Counted from the first letter of the stretch, positions 14,731 to 24,555 are shown. The stretch: 64,000 nucleotides of DNA from G963663315 sp965208975 (GCA_965208975.1 CBDBQH010000001.1:1-64000), one strand, 5' to 3'. Numbers and translations are program-made. The notes: a model not told the origin generated them from the letters alone.

Positions 14731-16071
14731 ATGACCCGAACAGATACCAATACCAATACCAATACCAATACCAACATCCGAAATATTCATGCCCGGGAAA
14801 TCCTGGATTCCAGGGGAAACCCCACTGTGGCCGTCGAGGTCACCCTTGAAAACCGGGTTGTCGGCAGCGCCGCCGTTCCTTCCGGCGCTTCGACCGGGTC
14901 TCTGGAAGCGTTGGAGTTACGCGATCACGACCGGCAGCGTTACCGCGGCAAGGGTGTGTTGAAAGCGGTGCATCATGTCAATTCAACTCTCGATTCTGCC
15001 CTGTGTGGACACGATGCGCTGGACCAGCAGGGGATTGACCGGCGGATGATTGAGCTCGATGGTTCCGCCAACAAGGAAAACCTGGGCGCCAATGCGTTGC
15101 TGGGTATTTCATTGGCCACCGCCCACGCCGCCGCCAACGCGCAGGGAATCCCCCTGTTTGAACATTTGGGGACGATTTACCGCAACCGGCAATTCCTCCT
15201 GCCCGTGCCGCAAATGAACATCATCAATGGCGGCGCCCATGCCGATAATGCGATTGACTTTCAGGAGTTCATGATTTTGCCAATCGGCTTTGACCAGTAC
15301 TCGGAAGCGCTGCGTTGCGGGGTCGAGATATTCCATTGTCTTAAATCGGTATTGCTGGCTAATGGTTTGAGTACCGGGGTCGGGGATGAAGGCGGATTTG
15401 CCCCACAATGCAAATCCAATGAGGAGGCGATCAGCCTGATCATGCAGGCTATTGAAAAGGCGGGATACCGCCCCGGCGAACAAGTGATGATCGGGCTGGA
15501 TGCAGCCAGCTCGGAATTCTACAGAGACGGTAAATATCATCTTGCAGCCGAAGGCCTGGCGCTGGAAGCGCTGCAATTCGCCGACTATTTGCAGAACTGG
15601 GTCGGCAAATACCCGATCATCAGCATCGAGGATGGCATGCAGGAGAGCGATTGGACAGGATGGAAGGAACTGACGGACCGGCTTGGCGACTGCGTACAAC
15701 TGACCGGGGATGACCTGTTTGTGACCAATACCGAAATACTGCAAAAGGGTATTGATCAGGGTATTGGCAATTCCATCTTGATCAAGCTCAACCAGATCGG
15801 CACCCTGACTGAAACCCTGGACGCGATTGCGATGGCCCAGCAGGCCGGTTACAGCGCCACGATTTCCCACCGCTCCGGCGAAACCGGGGATTCCACCATT
15901 GCTGATCTGGCCGTGGCCACGTCGGCCGGGCAGATCAAAACCGGCTCCCTGTGTCGCTCGGAAAGAGTGGCAAAGTACAACCGGCTCTTGAAAATAGAGG
16001 AGATACTGGGCGACAATGCGCGTTATGCGGGAATTGACGCGTTCTCCAATCTTCGGCGATACCAGAGATGA
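14731..16071 (+). CDS. eno: Enolase with Thr-Asn repeat N-terminus
   Basis: This is the glycolytic 2-phosphoglycerate dehydratase (446 aa), with IHAREILDSRGNPT at the start, GVGDEGGFAP, the SIEDGM metal region and the HRSGETGDSTIADLAV loop. Before the conserved IHARE sequence there is an extra stretch of about 15 residues, MTRTDTNTNTNTNTN, encoded by five tandem TACCAA hexamers. No other ATG lies closer to IHARE, so the extension is probably translated. Six-base units keep the frame when they slip. The ribosome-binding site is weak (AATAAAGAC before ATG). Confidence 0.97.
   Translation: MTRTDTNTNTNTNTNIRNIHAREILDSRGNPTVAVEVTLENRVVGSAAVPSGASTGSLEALELRDHDRQRYRGKGVLKAVHHVNSTLDSALCGHDALDQQGIDRRMIELDGSANKENLGANALLGISLATAHAAANAQGIPLFEHLGTIYRNRQFLLPVPQMNIINGGAHADNAIDFQEFMILPIGFDQYSEALRCGVEIFHCLKSVLLANGLSTGVGDEGGFAPQCKSNEEAISLIMQAIEKAGYRPGEQVMIGLDAASSEFYRDGKYHLAAEGLALEALQFADYLQNWVGKYPIISIEDGMQESDWTGWKELTDRLGDCVQLTGDDLFVTNTEILQKGIDQGIGNSILIKLNQIGTLTETLDAIAMAQQAGYSATISHRSGETGDSTIADLAVATSAGQIKTGSLCRSERVAKYNRLLKIEEILGDNARYAGIDAFSNLRRYQR
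14745..14774 (+). repeat. Hexanucleotide microsatellite (TACCAA)x5 in eno
   Basis: Five perfect TACCAA units begin 14 bases after the first base of the eno start codon and encode alternating Thr-Asn. Copy-number change would alter the N-terminus by two residues per unit without breaking the frame. Confidence 0.9.
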
Positions 16072-16098
16072 GGATCGTCAAACACCGGGTAAATTGAC

Positions 16099-16380
16099 TT
16101 GAAACCGCTGAATATCTTTTTGCTTGTGTTGTTCGCCGGGACCCAATATGCGTTGTGGTTCGGCGACAAGAATGTATTTGACCTGTACCGGCTCAGGGAA
16201 GCCGTTCGCCAGACCGCGCAGACGATCGAAACGCAGTCACAGGAAAACCGCCGATTCAGCGCCGAAGTCAATGCCCTGAAAACGGAAGGGGAAAGCGTCG
16301 AGACCATCGCCCGCTCCGAGCTCGGCCTGATCAAACCGGGTGAGGAGTTCTATCAGGTCGTTGACTGGGCAGAACCTTAG
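16099..16380 (+). CDS. ftsB: Cell division protein FtsB
   Basis: The 93-residue protein has one N-terminal membrane helix (about residues 4-18, LNIFLLVLFAGTQYALW) followed by a periplasmic coiled coil (LREAVRQTAQTIETQSQENR) and the FtsB-like ending ARSELGLIKPGEEFYQVV. FtsB joins FtsL and FtsQ in the divisome. The start codon is TTG at 16099 and no ATG lies ahead of the helix. Position after eno is standard for gammaproteobacteria. Confidence 0.93.
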   Translation: MKPLNIFLLVLFAGTQYALWFGDKNVFDLYRLREAVRQTAQTIETQSQENRRFSAEVNALKTEGESVETIARSELGLIKPGEEFYQVVDWAEP

Positions 16381-16490
16381 GCGGCAAGTCAACCCGCAAA
16401 GTTCTCTTTCGTCCATGACCCTTCACTTCACTGAACAGGAATTCAGTCAGCGACAGAACGCAGTGCGCCGGTCCCTGAATTAAAAAGAGA

Positions 16491-18362
16491 ATGAAGAAAC
16501 TGAAAATGCACAGTCCGGATTTGACGGACGGCAATATAGCGAGAATCCGTGATCTGTTTCCGGGCTGTGTGAGTGAAACGAAGGATGAAAACGGCAAACT
16601 GCGTCTGGCGGTTGATTTTGACCAACTGAGGCAAGAACTCAGTGATGAGATTGTAGAAGGGCCACAGGAACGCTATCGCCTGGATTGGCCGGGCAAGCGC
16701 GAAGCGCTGCTGTCCGCCAACATCCCTATTGCCAAGACCCTGCGTCCGTGCCGGGAAGAAAGCGTTGATTTTGATACTACACAGAACCTGTTTATCGAGG
16801 GCGATAATCTGGACGCGCTGAAACTGCTACAGGAAACTTATCTTGGCAAGGTCAAGATGATCTATATCGACCCGCCGTATAACACCGGCAAGGATTTTAT
16901 CTATGAAGACGACTTTTCTGAAAACGCAGACGAGTTTCTGAAACGATCAAATCAGAAGGATGAGGAAGGCAATCGGCTGATCGCTAATACAGAGGCCAAT
17001 GGGAGGTTCCACTCGGATTGGCTCTCAATGCTATATCCGCGATTGAAACTTGCGCGGAATCTACTGCAGGATGAGGGCGTTATTTTTATTAGTATTGATG
17101 ACAAGGAACAGGAAAATCTTAAAAAAATCTGTGATGAAATATATGGAACGGAAAACTACAGAGGAACTTTGATTTGGCAACACAGCATTCAGCCAAAGGG
17201 CTATTCTGGAACATTTTCAGTTCATCACAATTTCATATTTTGCTATGCAAAAAGCGACTCATACGTTTTGGCTAACATCCCAAGAACTGATGAGCACAAC
17301 AAGAATTATTCGAATCCTGACAACGATCCAAATGGCCCATGGCGGTCTGGTGACGTGAGAAACGCTTTGTATCGGCCCAACCTGGTCTATGACATCACAA
17401 CCCCTTCAGGGAAAATTATCCGTGCGCCAGAGAAAGGATGGCGTTGGAGTAAAGAAACGGTGGAACAAAAGATGTCAACTGGAGAGATTATATTTTCAGC
17501 AGACGAGACCCGGATCATCAGAAAGATCTATCTTGACACTCTTGAAGGGAGAACTCCCGAGACTTTGCTACTGGCGAAAGAAGTCGGAAGCACTCGGGAT
17601 GCAGCGAACGAAATAAAAGCGTTATTTGATGGTGGACAGCCTTTCGATACTCCAAAGCCGACAAAACTTTTGGGCCATCTTGTACGCCTTTCTGGCGCAA
17701 CAAAAAATGACTTGATTCTTGATTTCTTTGCTGGTTCAGCCACTACTGCCCACGCTGTGATGCAACTCAATGCCGAGGACGGTGGTAATCGCAAATTCAT
17801 CATGGTTCAACTCCCTGAACCCTGCGATGAAAAAACTGAAGCATTCAAGGCAGGCTACAAAACCATCGCGGAAATCTCCAAGGAACGTATCCGCCGCGCC
17901 GGACAGAAAATCCTCGAAGGTGATTGTCACAAAGACTGGAACCAGGACATCGGTTTCCGTGTCCTCAAAATCGACACGTCCAACATGGCGGATGTCTACT
18001 ACACACCGCAAGAGACAAAGCAGTCTGACCTGCTGGCCGCCGTTGATAATATCAAACCGGGGCGGGACAGCCCGGAAGACCTTCTTTTTCAGGTATTGGT
18101 GGATTGGGGGGTTGACCTGACTCTGCCCATCCGCCGTCAGACCATTCAGGGTAAAACCATCTTTTTCGTCAATCACGAACCTTATGATTTGATCGCCTGC
18201 TTCGACGAAGGCATTACCGAAGAACTGGTCAGGGAACTGGCTGCTTGCAAGCCCTTGCGCGTGGTCTTCCGTGACAATGGCTTTGCCTCGGATGCCGTGA
18301 AGATCAACGTCGACCAGATTTTCCGCCAGCTTTCATCCACTACCGAAGTCAAGGCAATTTAA
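16491..18362 (+). CDS. mod: Type III restriction system methyltransferase Mod
   Basis: The 623-residue protein has the beta-class adenine methyltransferase order: catalytic DPPYNTG (127-133) first, then SAM-binding DFFAGSATTAHAV (around 410). Type III Mod sets sequence specificity and methylates one strand (N6-adenine), and with Res it forms the restriction complex. The central region (residues of about 215-370), which usually holds the target recognition domain, is more AT-rich than the ends, suggesting an exchanged domain. The gene is separated from res by a frameshifted AlbA-type gene and rhuM. Its first 22 codons recur at 20215. Confidence 0.93.
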   Translation: MKKLKMHSPDLTDGNIARIRDLFPGCVSETKDENGKLRLAVDFDQLRQELSDEIVEGPQERYRLDWPGKREALLSANIPIAKTLRPCREESVDFDTTQNLFIEGDNLDALKLLQETYLGKVKMIYIDPPYNTGKDFIYEDDFSENADEFLKRSNQKDEEGNRLIANTEANGRFHSDWLSMLYPRLKLARNLLQDEGVIFISIDDKEQENLKKICDEIYGTENYRGTLIWQHSIQPKGYSGTFSVHHNFIFCYAKSDSYVLANIPRTDEHNKNYSNPDNDPNGPWRSGDVRNALYRPNLVYDITTPSGKIIRAPEKGWRWSKETVEQKMSTGEIIFSADETRIIRKIYLDTLEGRTPETLLLAKEVGSTRDAANEIKALFDGGQPFDTPKPTKLLGHLVRLSGATKNDLILDFFAGSATTAHAVMQLNAEDGGNRKFIMVQLPEPCDEKTEAFKAGYKTIAEISKERIRRAGQKILEGDCHKDWNQDIGFRVLKIDTSNMADVYYTPQETKQSDLLAAVDNIKPGRDSPEDLLFQVLVDWGVDLTLPIRRQTIQGKTIFFVNHEPYDLIACFDEGITEELVRELAACKPLRVVFRDNGFASDAVKINVDQIFRQLSSTTEVKAI

Positions 18363-18372
18363 GGTATACATA

Positions 18373-20065
18373 ATGGATTCATCGGAACTTGAGAGCCTGC
18401 TTGAACGCTTGATCGCCACTTGGGAAAACGAGGTGGTGGAGTTCAAACAGGCTAACAACGATTATTATACGGACAGGATCGGAGAATATTTCTCTGCATT
18501 GAGTAATGAGGCTAATTTGCGTGATGTCGAACGAGCCTGGTTAGTGTTCGGTGTTAATGATAAATCCCGTGCCGTGGTCGGGACGAACTACCGTCTGGAT
18601 TCAGAACGTTTGCAGAGTCTGAAGATCCAGATTGCTTCAAATACTGAGCCGGGCATTACATTTCGCGACATTCATGTGTTGAACTACGAGACAAAGCGCG
18701 TGGCGCTATTTGAGATTCCGGCAGCGCCACGTGGTATCCCCATTGCCTGGAAGGGGCACTATTACGCACGCGCTGGCGAAAGCCGTGTCCCGCTGGGACT
18801 GGACAAGCTGGATGAAATCCGCCAACAAACCCTGCATCAGGATTGGACCGCTCAAGTAGTCCCGGAGGCCGGACTGAAAGACCTGGACGAATCCGCATTG
18901 CACAAGGCGCGAGAGTCCTTCGCGCAAAAGTATGCTAACCGTTTAGCACACGGTGAGGTCGAAGGCTGGCCGTTGCCCACCTTCCTTGACCGCGCTCGTC
19001 TTACGCGAGACGGTAAAATCACGCGCACTGCCTTATTGCTCCTGGGTAGAGCCGAATCGGCATGGCGCCTGTCACCCCATCCGGTCCCTGACCTGGAAGC
19101 TTGAAGGGCCGGAGCGCGCTTATGAGCATTTCGGCCCGCCTTTTCTATTGAATACCACGCAACTGTATCAGCGTATCCGTAACTTGCAACTGAGACTGCT
19201 GCCGCTTGACGAGTTGTTGCCCATTGAAGTATCAAAATACGACCAGAAGATTGTTTTGGAAGCTCTGCACAACTGTATTGCACATCAGGACTATTCACGC
19301 AATGGGCGGGTCGTGGTGACGGAGCAACCGCACCGGCTGGTCTTCGAGAATGAGGGCGCCTTCTTCGAGGGGCGACCCGATGAGTATATTGCGGGCCACA
19401 AGACACCCCGCCGCTATCGCAATCCCTTTCTGGCGCAAGCCATGAGTGAATTGAACATGATCGATACCATGGGCTATGGTATCCACGGTATCTATAAGGG
19501 GCAGGCCCGTCGGTACTTCCCGTTGCCGGACTATGATCTTGATGAAGTTGGTGAGGTAAGGCTGACGATCTATGGAGGAGTAGTAGACCCGGCCTATAGC
19601 CGATTGCTGATCCAGAAGACTGATCTGCCGCTGGTCGATGTTCTGGCGCTGGATCGTGTGCAAAAGAAGCTACCCCTTCCCGATGAAGCAGTGGCACGCT
19701 TGAGACGGATGAAGTTGATTGAGGGACGAAAACCGAATTACCACGTTTCTGCTACTGTGGCTGAGGTGACAGCGAATAAAGCTGATTATATTCGTACCCG
19801 GGCACAGGACGATGAGTTTTATGCCAAGTTACTAACAGATTATTTGGAAAACTTCGGTCAGGCCAATCGTGCTGAGATTAAAGAGTTATTGTCAGACAAA
19901 CTCAGCGATGCCTTGAGCGATAAGCAGAAATATACCAAGATCAGCAATTTACTTACCAAACTCCGTCGTCAGCGAGTGATCGTAAATACAGGTTCGGATA
20001 CAGCTCCCTGTTGGCGGCTGGAGGGCAAAAAGCGGGTAGCGAAAAAGAGTGGAAAGTTGTGGTGA
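18373..20065 (+). pseudogene. AlbA/Schlafen-type ATP-binding DNA-binding protein, frameshifted
   Basis: Frame 1 (from ATG 18373) has the AlbA_2/Schlafen-like N-terminus: ENEVVEFKQANNDYY, then RGIPIAWKGHYYARAGES. It ends early at 19104. A second frame continues without loss: LTWKLEGPERAYEHFGPPF, a GHKL-type region (KIVLEALHNCIAHQDYSRNG, FENEGAFFEGRPDEYIAG) and a C-terminal winged helix. Removing one C from the CCC near 19086-19088 joins HPV to LTWKLEG, giving about 564 residues. Such RecG-related regulators often sit inside R-M operons. The one-base insertion probably inactivates it, unless it is a sequencing error. Confidence 0.85.
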
Positions 20066-20087
20066 GAACTCCACTCTGTCTTTTTTT
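20046..20087 (+). terminator. Rho-independent terminator after the AlbA-type gene
   Basis: AGAGTGG (20046-20052) pairs with CCACTCT (20071-20077) and is followed by GTC and seven Ts (20081-20087). The stem overlaps the last codons of the preceding frame. The 18-base loop is long, so strength is uncertain. Confidence 0.5.
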
Positions 20088-20094
20088 CATGTGG

Positions 20095-20206
20095 ATTTGC
20101 AGAGAGAATTTGACAAAAAAGCAAAGATTTGCAGAGAGAATACTGATACATATCAATAAAAACAATAAGTTATATCTCTCTGCAAAATAGACTTGCAGAG
20201 AGATTA
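20095..20206. repeat. Cluster of TTGCAGAGAGA elements
   Basis: ATTTGCAGAGAGAAT occurs at 20095-20109 and again at 20127-20141, 32 bp apart. An inverted TCTCTCTGCAAA lies at 20175-20186, and a further CTTGCAGAGAGATTA at 20192-20206. The last two form a hairpin-capable pair. They precede the mod remnant and rhuM and may be operators or recombination sites. Confidence 0.65.
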
Positions 20207-20213
20207 AAAAGAG
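20182..20213. repeat. 32-bp direct repeat, left copy
   Basis: The 32 bases from GCAAAATAGACTTGCAGAG to TTAAAAAGAG recur at 26228-26259 with a single A/G difference. The two copies bracket rhuM, res, the XRE-ImmA gene and the PIN-like gene. Confidence 0.85.
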
Positions 20214-20214
20214 A

Positions 20215-20304
20215 ATGAAGAAACTGAAAATGCACAGCCCAGATTTGACGAACGGCAACATAGCGAGAATCCGTGATCTTACCCTGGACGTGAAATCCAT
20301 TTAA
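20215..20304 (+). pseudogene. Internally deleted second copy of mod (30 codons)
   Basis: The first 22 codons (MKKLKMHSPDLTNGNIARIR and the following DL) match the start of mod at 16491 with one amino-acid change. The frame then runs into TLDVKSI and a stop, resembling the end of mod (TEVKAI-stop), and is followed by AAGGAG for the rhuM start. I read this as a relic of a second mod gene that lost its interior, leaving both ends, ahead of rhuM-res. Confidence 0.65.
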
Positions 20305-20314
20305 GGAGAGTGTA

Positions 20315-21361
20315 ATGGAGACCGATGGCATCCAGCCTTCCGTTGGCGAGGTGATCCTGTATGAGACAGAGGATGGACGCACCCGTGTGGAGTGCCATTT
20401 TGTCGATGAAACGCTTTGGCTTTCCCAGGCGCAGATAGCAGACCTGTTTGGTGTTTCTGTTAAAACAGCCAATGAGCATCTTAAAAATATTTACGATGGC
20501 GGTGAGCTTGCGCCAGAGGCAACTATCCGGAAATTCCGGATAGTTCGGTTGGAGGGCAAACGTCAGGTCATGCGTAATATCGATCATTATAATCTGGAAG
20601 CAATATTGGCCGTTGGTTACCGGGTGCGGTCGGCGCGGGGAAGTCAGTTCCGGCGCTGGGCCAGCGAACGCCTGCAGGAATATCTGGTCAAGGGTTTCAC
20701 GATGGATGACGAGCGGCTCAAAAATCCGCCAGTTCCAGAGCGTGGCATTCCTGATTATTTTGATGAATTACTGGAACGCATTCGTGACATTCGCGCCAGT
20801 GAAGCGAGGCTGTACTTACGGGTGCGTGAGATTTTTGCGCTGGCCAGTGATTATCAGTCGGCGGCCAGGGAAACCCGTGTCTTCTTCAAAACCATTCAGA
20901 ACAAATTACATTATGCGGCAACCGGCATGACCGCTGCGGAATTAATTCATGCTCGGGCGGATCATCTGTTGCCGCACATGGGATTGACGACTTTTCAAGG
21001 GAAACAGGTTACAAAACGGGAAGTATCTACGGCCAAGAATTATTTGAACAAGAAAGAAATTTCAGAATTAAACCGTATTGTTACCATGTGGCTGGATTTT
21101 GCCGAAGATCAGGCAAAGCGTCGTCAGCAAATTTATATGAAAGACTGGCAGCAAAAACTGGATGATTTCCTGGTATTCAATGACCGAATCCTTCTGGATG
21201 GCGCGGGAAAGATCAGCCACAAAAATGCGATTCAATATGCTGAAGATGAATATGAAGCATTCGCCGCTCACCGTCGGGCCTTGTTGGAAGCTGAGGGAGA
21301 ACGCACATCTATTGAAGCCCTTAAACAGGTCGCCCAATCTGGCAAAAAGCATCGGAAATGA
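20315..21361 (+). CDS. RhuM-family protein
   Basis: The 348-residue protein fits the RhuM family: DETLWLSQAQIADLFGVSVK near the start (DNA-binding-like), QVMRNIDHYNLEAILAVGYR, and the C-terminal FQGKQVTKREVSTAKNYLNK region. RhuM was first named from a Salmonella pathogenicity island and is now commonly seen inside R-M and defence loci. Its biochemical role is not established. It has a good AAGGAGAG before ATG, and its stop overlaps the res start (ATGA, 21358-21361), which ties it tightly to the type III system. Confidence 0.92.
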   Translation: METDGIQPSVGEVILYETEDGRTRVECHFVDETLWLSQAQIADLFGVSVKTANEHLKNIYDGGELAPEATIRKFRIVRLEGKRQVMRNIDHYNLEAILAVGYRVRSARGSQFRRWASERLQEYLVKGFTMDDERLKNPPVPERGIPDYFDELLERIRDIRASEARLYLRVREIFALASDYQSAARETRVFFKTIQNKLHYAATGMTAAELIHARADHLLPHMGLTTFQGKQVTKREVSTAKNYLNKKEISELNRIVTMWLDFAEDQAKRRQQIYMKDWQQKLDDFLVFNDRILLDGAGKISHKNAIQYAEDEYEAFAAHRRALLEAEGERTSIEALKQVAQSGKKHRK

Positions 21362-24300
21362 AGCTCAAATTCAAAGCACAGTCCTTTCAAACCAGTGCCG
21401 TTAAGTCGGTGGTTGATTGCTTTGCCGGACAGCCGAGGGCTGATGGGCTCCGCTACCGGATGGATCATGGGAGAAATAAACAAATACGCATGGAAGACGA
21501 TGGTTTCAGGAATGCCGATATTTGCCTTGACGATATTCAGCTTCTGGAAAATATCCGGGCCGTGCAGAAATGGCAGAACCTGCCGTTGTCAAAATCTCTC
21601 GCTGATTTCACGGAGACTGATGGCAAGGGTGCAGTCAAGGCGAAGGCGAAAAGTTACGAGCCGGGCGCCAGGCTCAATCTGGATATTGAAATGGAGACCG
21701 GCACTGGCAAGACGTATTGTTACATCAAGACGATGTTCGAGATGAACCAGCGATATGGCTGGTCGAAGTTCATCGTCATAGTGCCGAGTATCGCTATTCG
21801 CGAAGGGGTTTGTAAGTCCTTCCAGATGACCGCGGAGCATTTCACGGAGAGCTATGGCAAGAAGGCCCGGTTCTTCATCTATAATTCCAAACGGCTGCAC
21901 GAACTGGAAAGCTTTTCATCGGATGCCGGTATCAATGTGATGATCATTAATATCCAGGCGTTCAATGCGCGTGGCGCGGACAATCGACGGATTTACGATG
22001 AACTGGACGACTTTCAGTCGCGCCGCCCGATTGATGTGATCAGCGGCAACCACCCGATCCTGATTCTGGACGAACCCCAGAAGATGGAAGGCAGGGCTAC
22101 GATGGAGGCCTTGCCGAAATTCAATCCGTTATTCATTCTACGCTATTCCGCGACCCACAGGACACAACATCACCGTGTGCATCGGCTGGATGCGCTGGAT
22201 GCCTATAACCAGAAACTGGTGAAGAAAATTGCGGTGCGCGGGATTACAGTACGCGGGTTGGCGGGCACCAATGCCTGGCTTTATCTGGAGGGGATTGATA
22301 TTTCAAAGAAAGCCCCGGTCGCACGGATTGAACTTGAGGTGAAACTGAAATCCGGCGAGATCAAGCGGCAACGCAGGCGACTTGAGGCCGGGAGGGACCT
22401 GTTCGCTGTATCCGGGGAACTGGACCAGTATCAGGGTTTCACCATTTCGCAGATTGACTATAACGACGATACCGTAGAATTTACCAACGGTGTCGTGCTA
22501 CATGCCGGTGAGGTCATCGGCGATGTCAATGAACGAGACATCCGCCGCATCCAGATACGTGAAGCCATCAAGGCGCACCTTGACAAGGAGAAGCAGCTTT
22601 TTCGACAAGGAATCAAGGTGTTGTCCTTGTTCTTCATTGATACGGTCGCCAAATATCGAGACTATGACTCATTGGATGAAAAAGGTGAATATGCTCACCT
22701 CTTTGAAGAAGAATACAATCACCAGAAGGACGAATATCTGGCGGAGATCGCCATTGATAACCGGGAATATCGGCAATATCTTTCCGGTATTGACGCTGCT
22801 GAAACCCACAATGGCTACTTCTCCATTGACAGGAAAACCAACCGGATGAAAGACCCGATGGCGCAAAAAGCAAGGGGAGAGAATGCGGGGCTTTCAGATG
22901 ATGTGGACGCATACAACCTGATTCTGAAAGACAAGGAGCGGCTACTCGCATTTGATGAACCGACCCGCTTTATCTTTTCGCATTCGGCGCTGCGTGAGGG
23001 ATGGGACAACCCGAATGTTTTTGTGCTATGTATGTTAAAGCACAGCGACAATACTCTGTCCCGGCGGCAGGAAGTCGGGCGCGGTCTGCGTCTTTGCGTG
23101 AACAATCACGGCGAGCGCATGGATCATCCGGCGATTGTTCATGATGTGAATGTACTCACGGTTGTCGCCAGTGAGAGATATAAAGACTTTGTTGATGTCC
23201 TGCAAAAAGAAATCGCGGAGACACTGACCGCGCGGCCCAGAAAAGCCGATGAAGCCTATTTCACTGGCAAGGTTATCTCGACCGAAACGGGGTCTCTGGA
23301 AATTACCCCGGTCATGGCCAAGAAAATTTACAAATATCTGCTGAAAAACGACTATACGGACGATGATGACTGCATCGCTGATGCCTGGCACGTGGCGAAG
23401 GATTCCGGCGAGTTGGCGGACCTGCCAGATGAACTGACCCCGTACAGCGAACGGATTATTGACCTGATTGACAGTGTATTCGATGACAGCAAATTATCGA
23501 GAATTATTGGTGACGGGCGCAAACCCAAGACCAACCCGTTGAATGATAATTTTGATAAGAAGGAATTTCAGGCTTTGTGGTCACGTATCAATCGAAAGGC
23601 CGTCTATCGAGTTGATTTTGAATCCGGTGAGTTGATCGACAAGGCGGTCCGGGCGCTGAATAATCAACTCTGTGTTACCCGGCTTCAGTACACAATCACA
23701 GGGGGTGAGCAACGTTCTGATGTTACGGACGAGCAGTTGAGCGCGGGAGAGAGCTTCCGGGTCACGAGTACCAGCGCCGAGCAGGGAGGAACTGTTCATT
23801 CAGATGTGACTTATGACCTGATTGGCAAGGTGGCGGGAAATACCCATCTCACCCGCAAGACGGTGGCGAGGATTCTGTCGGGTATCAAGCACACAGTATT
23901 CGAGCAGTTCCAGATGAATCCGGAGCGCTTCATCGCGGAGGCGTCCCGATTGATCAGTGAGCAAAAAGCAACCACCATTATTGAACAGCTTTGTTATGAC
24001 CGGGTTGAGGACCGGTACGAAACCGACATCTTTACGGTCGCCCAGACAGGTCAGGATTTTTCACGTGCAGTCGGTAACCTCAATCATCATGTTTATGACT
24101 ACGCGATTGCCGATTCCAACGTTGAGCGGGACTTCGTCAAGGAACTCGATGTCAGCGCCGAAGTCGTGGTTTACGCAAAACTCCCGCGCGGCTTCCTGAT
24201 TCCGACTCCGGTTGGTGACTACAACCCGGACTGGGCGATATCTTTCAAACAGGGTCGTGTCAAACACATTTATTTTGTCGCCGAGACGAAAGGCTCAATG

Positions 24301-24471
24301 TCTTCCATGGAATTGCGTGAAATCGAGAAAACCAAAATTAATTGTGCGCGCAAGTTTTTCGACGAGATCAACAGGCAGATTCAGGCTGAGAGGGTCCAAT
24401 ACGATGTCGTCACGGATTATGCCAGGCTGCTGGATCTGGTCAACGGGACTTCGGCGCCAGCGCCCAATTAG
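21358..24471 (+). CDS. res: Type III restriction endonuclease subunit Res
   Basis: The 1037-residue protein has a superfamily 2 helicase core with Walker A ETGTGKT (about 113-119), the DEAD-like LDEPQK (about 238), motif III SATH and the late REGWDNPNVFVLCML and RRQEVGRGLRL. The C-terminus has a PD-(D/E)XK nuclease (YNPDWAI, then VAETKG, around 955-980). Res cleaves DNA after ATP-driven communication between two unmethylated sites bound by Mod. It is translationally coupled to rhuM. The frame is intact. Confidence 0.94.
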   Translation: MKLKFKAQSFQTSAVKSVVDCFAGQPRADGLRYRMDHGRNKQIRMEDDGFRNADICLDDIQLLENIRAVQKWQNLPLSKSLADFTETDGKGAVKAKAKSYEPGARLNLDIEMETGTGKTYCYIKTMFEMNQRYGWSKFIVIVPSIAIREGVCKSFQMTAEHFTESYGKKARFFIYNSKRLHELESFSSDAGINVMIINIQAFNARGADNRRIYDELDDFQSRRPIDVISGNHPILILDEPQKMEGRATMEALPKFNPLFILRYSATHRTQHHRVHRLDALDAYNQKLVKKIAVRGITVRGLAGTNAWLYLEGIDISKKAPVARIELEVKLKSGEIKRQRRRLEAGRDLFAVSGELDQYQGFTISQIDYNDDTVEFTNGVVLHAGEVIGDVNERDIRRIQIREAIKAHLDKEKQLFRQGIKVLSLFFIDTVAKYRDYDSLDEKGEYAHLFEEEYNHQKDEYLAEIAIDNREYRQYLSGIDAAETHNGYFSIDRKTNRMKDPMAQKARGENAGLSDDVDAYNLILKDKERLLAFDEPTRFIFSHSALREGWDNPNVFVLCMLKHSDNTLSRRQEVGRGLRLCVNNHGERMDHPAIVHDVNVLTVVASERYKDFVDVLQKEIAETLTARPRKADEAYFTGKVISTETGSLEITPVMAKKIYKYLLKNDYTDDDDCIADAWHVAKDSGELADLPDELTPYSERIIDLIDSVFDDSKLSRIIGDGRKPKTNPLNDNFDKKEFQALWSRINRKAVYRVDFESGELIDKAVRALNNQLCVTRLQYTITGGEQRSDVTDEQLSAGESFRVTSTSAEQGGTVHSDVTYDLIGKVAGNTHLTRKTVARILSGIKHTVFEQFQMNPERFIAEASRLISEQKATTIIEQLCYDRVEDRYETDIFTVAQTGQDFSRAVGNLNHHVYDYAIADSNVERDFVKELDVSAEVVVYAKLPRGFLIPTPVGDYNPDWAISFKQGRVKHIYFVAETKGSMSSMELREIEKTKINCARKFFDEINRQIQAERVQYDVVTDYARLLDLVNGTSAPAPN

Positions 24472-24501
24472 CGCCCAATTAGATTGCCAGCAAATACAGA
24501 A

Positions 24502-24545
24502 TCGCATATAATTATTGCAAATTACAAAGTGCAATAATTATATGC
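24502..24545 (+). promoter_or_regulatory. Inverted repeat upstream of the XRE-ImmA gene
   Basis: GCATATAATTATTGCA (24504-24519) and TGCAATAATTATATGC (24530-24545) are exact reverse complements, 16 bases each, around a short AT spacer. TATAAT is present in both arms. The site fits an autoregulatory operator and promoter for the XRE protein whose GTG start follows 10 bases later. Confidence 0.75.
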
Positions 24546-24555
24546 GGAGGTTGGG

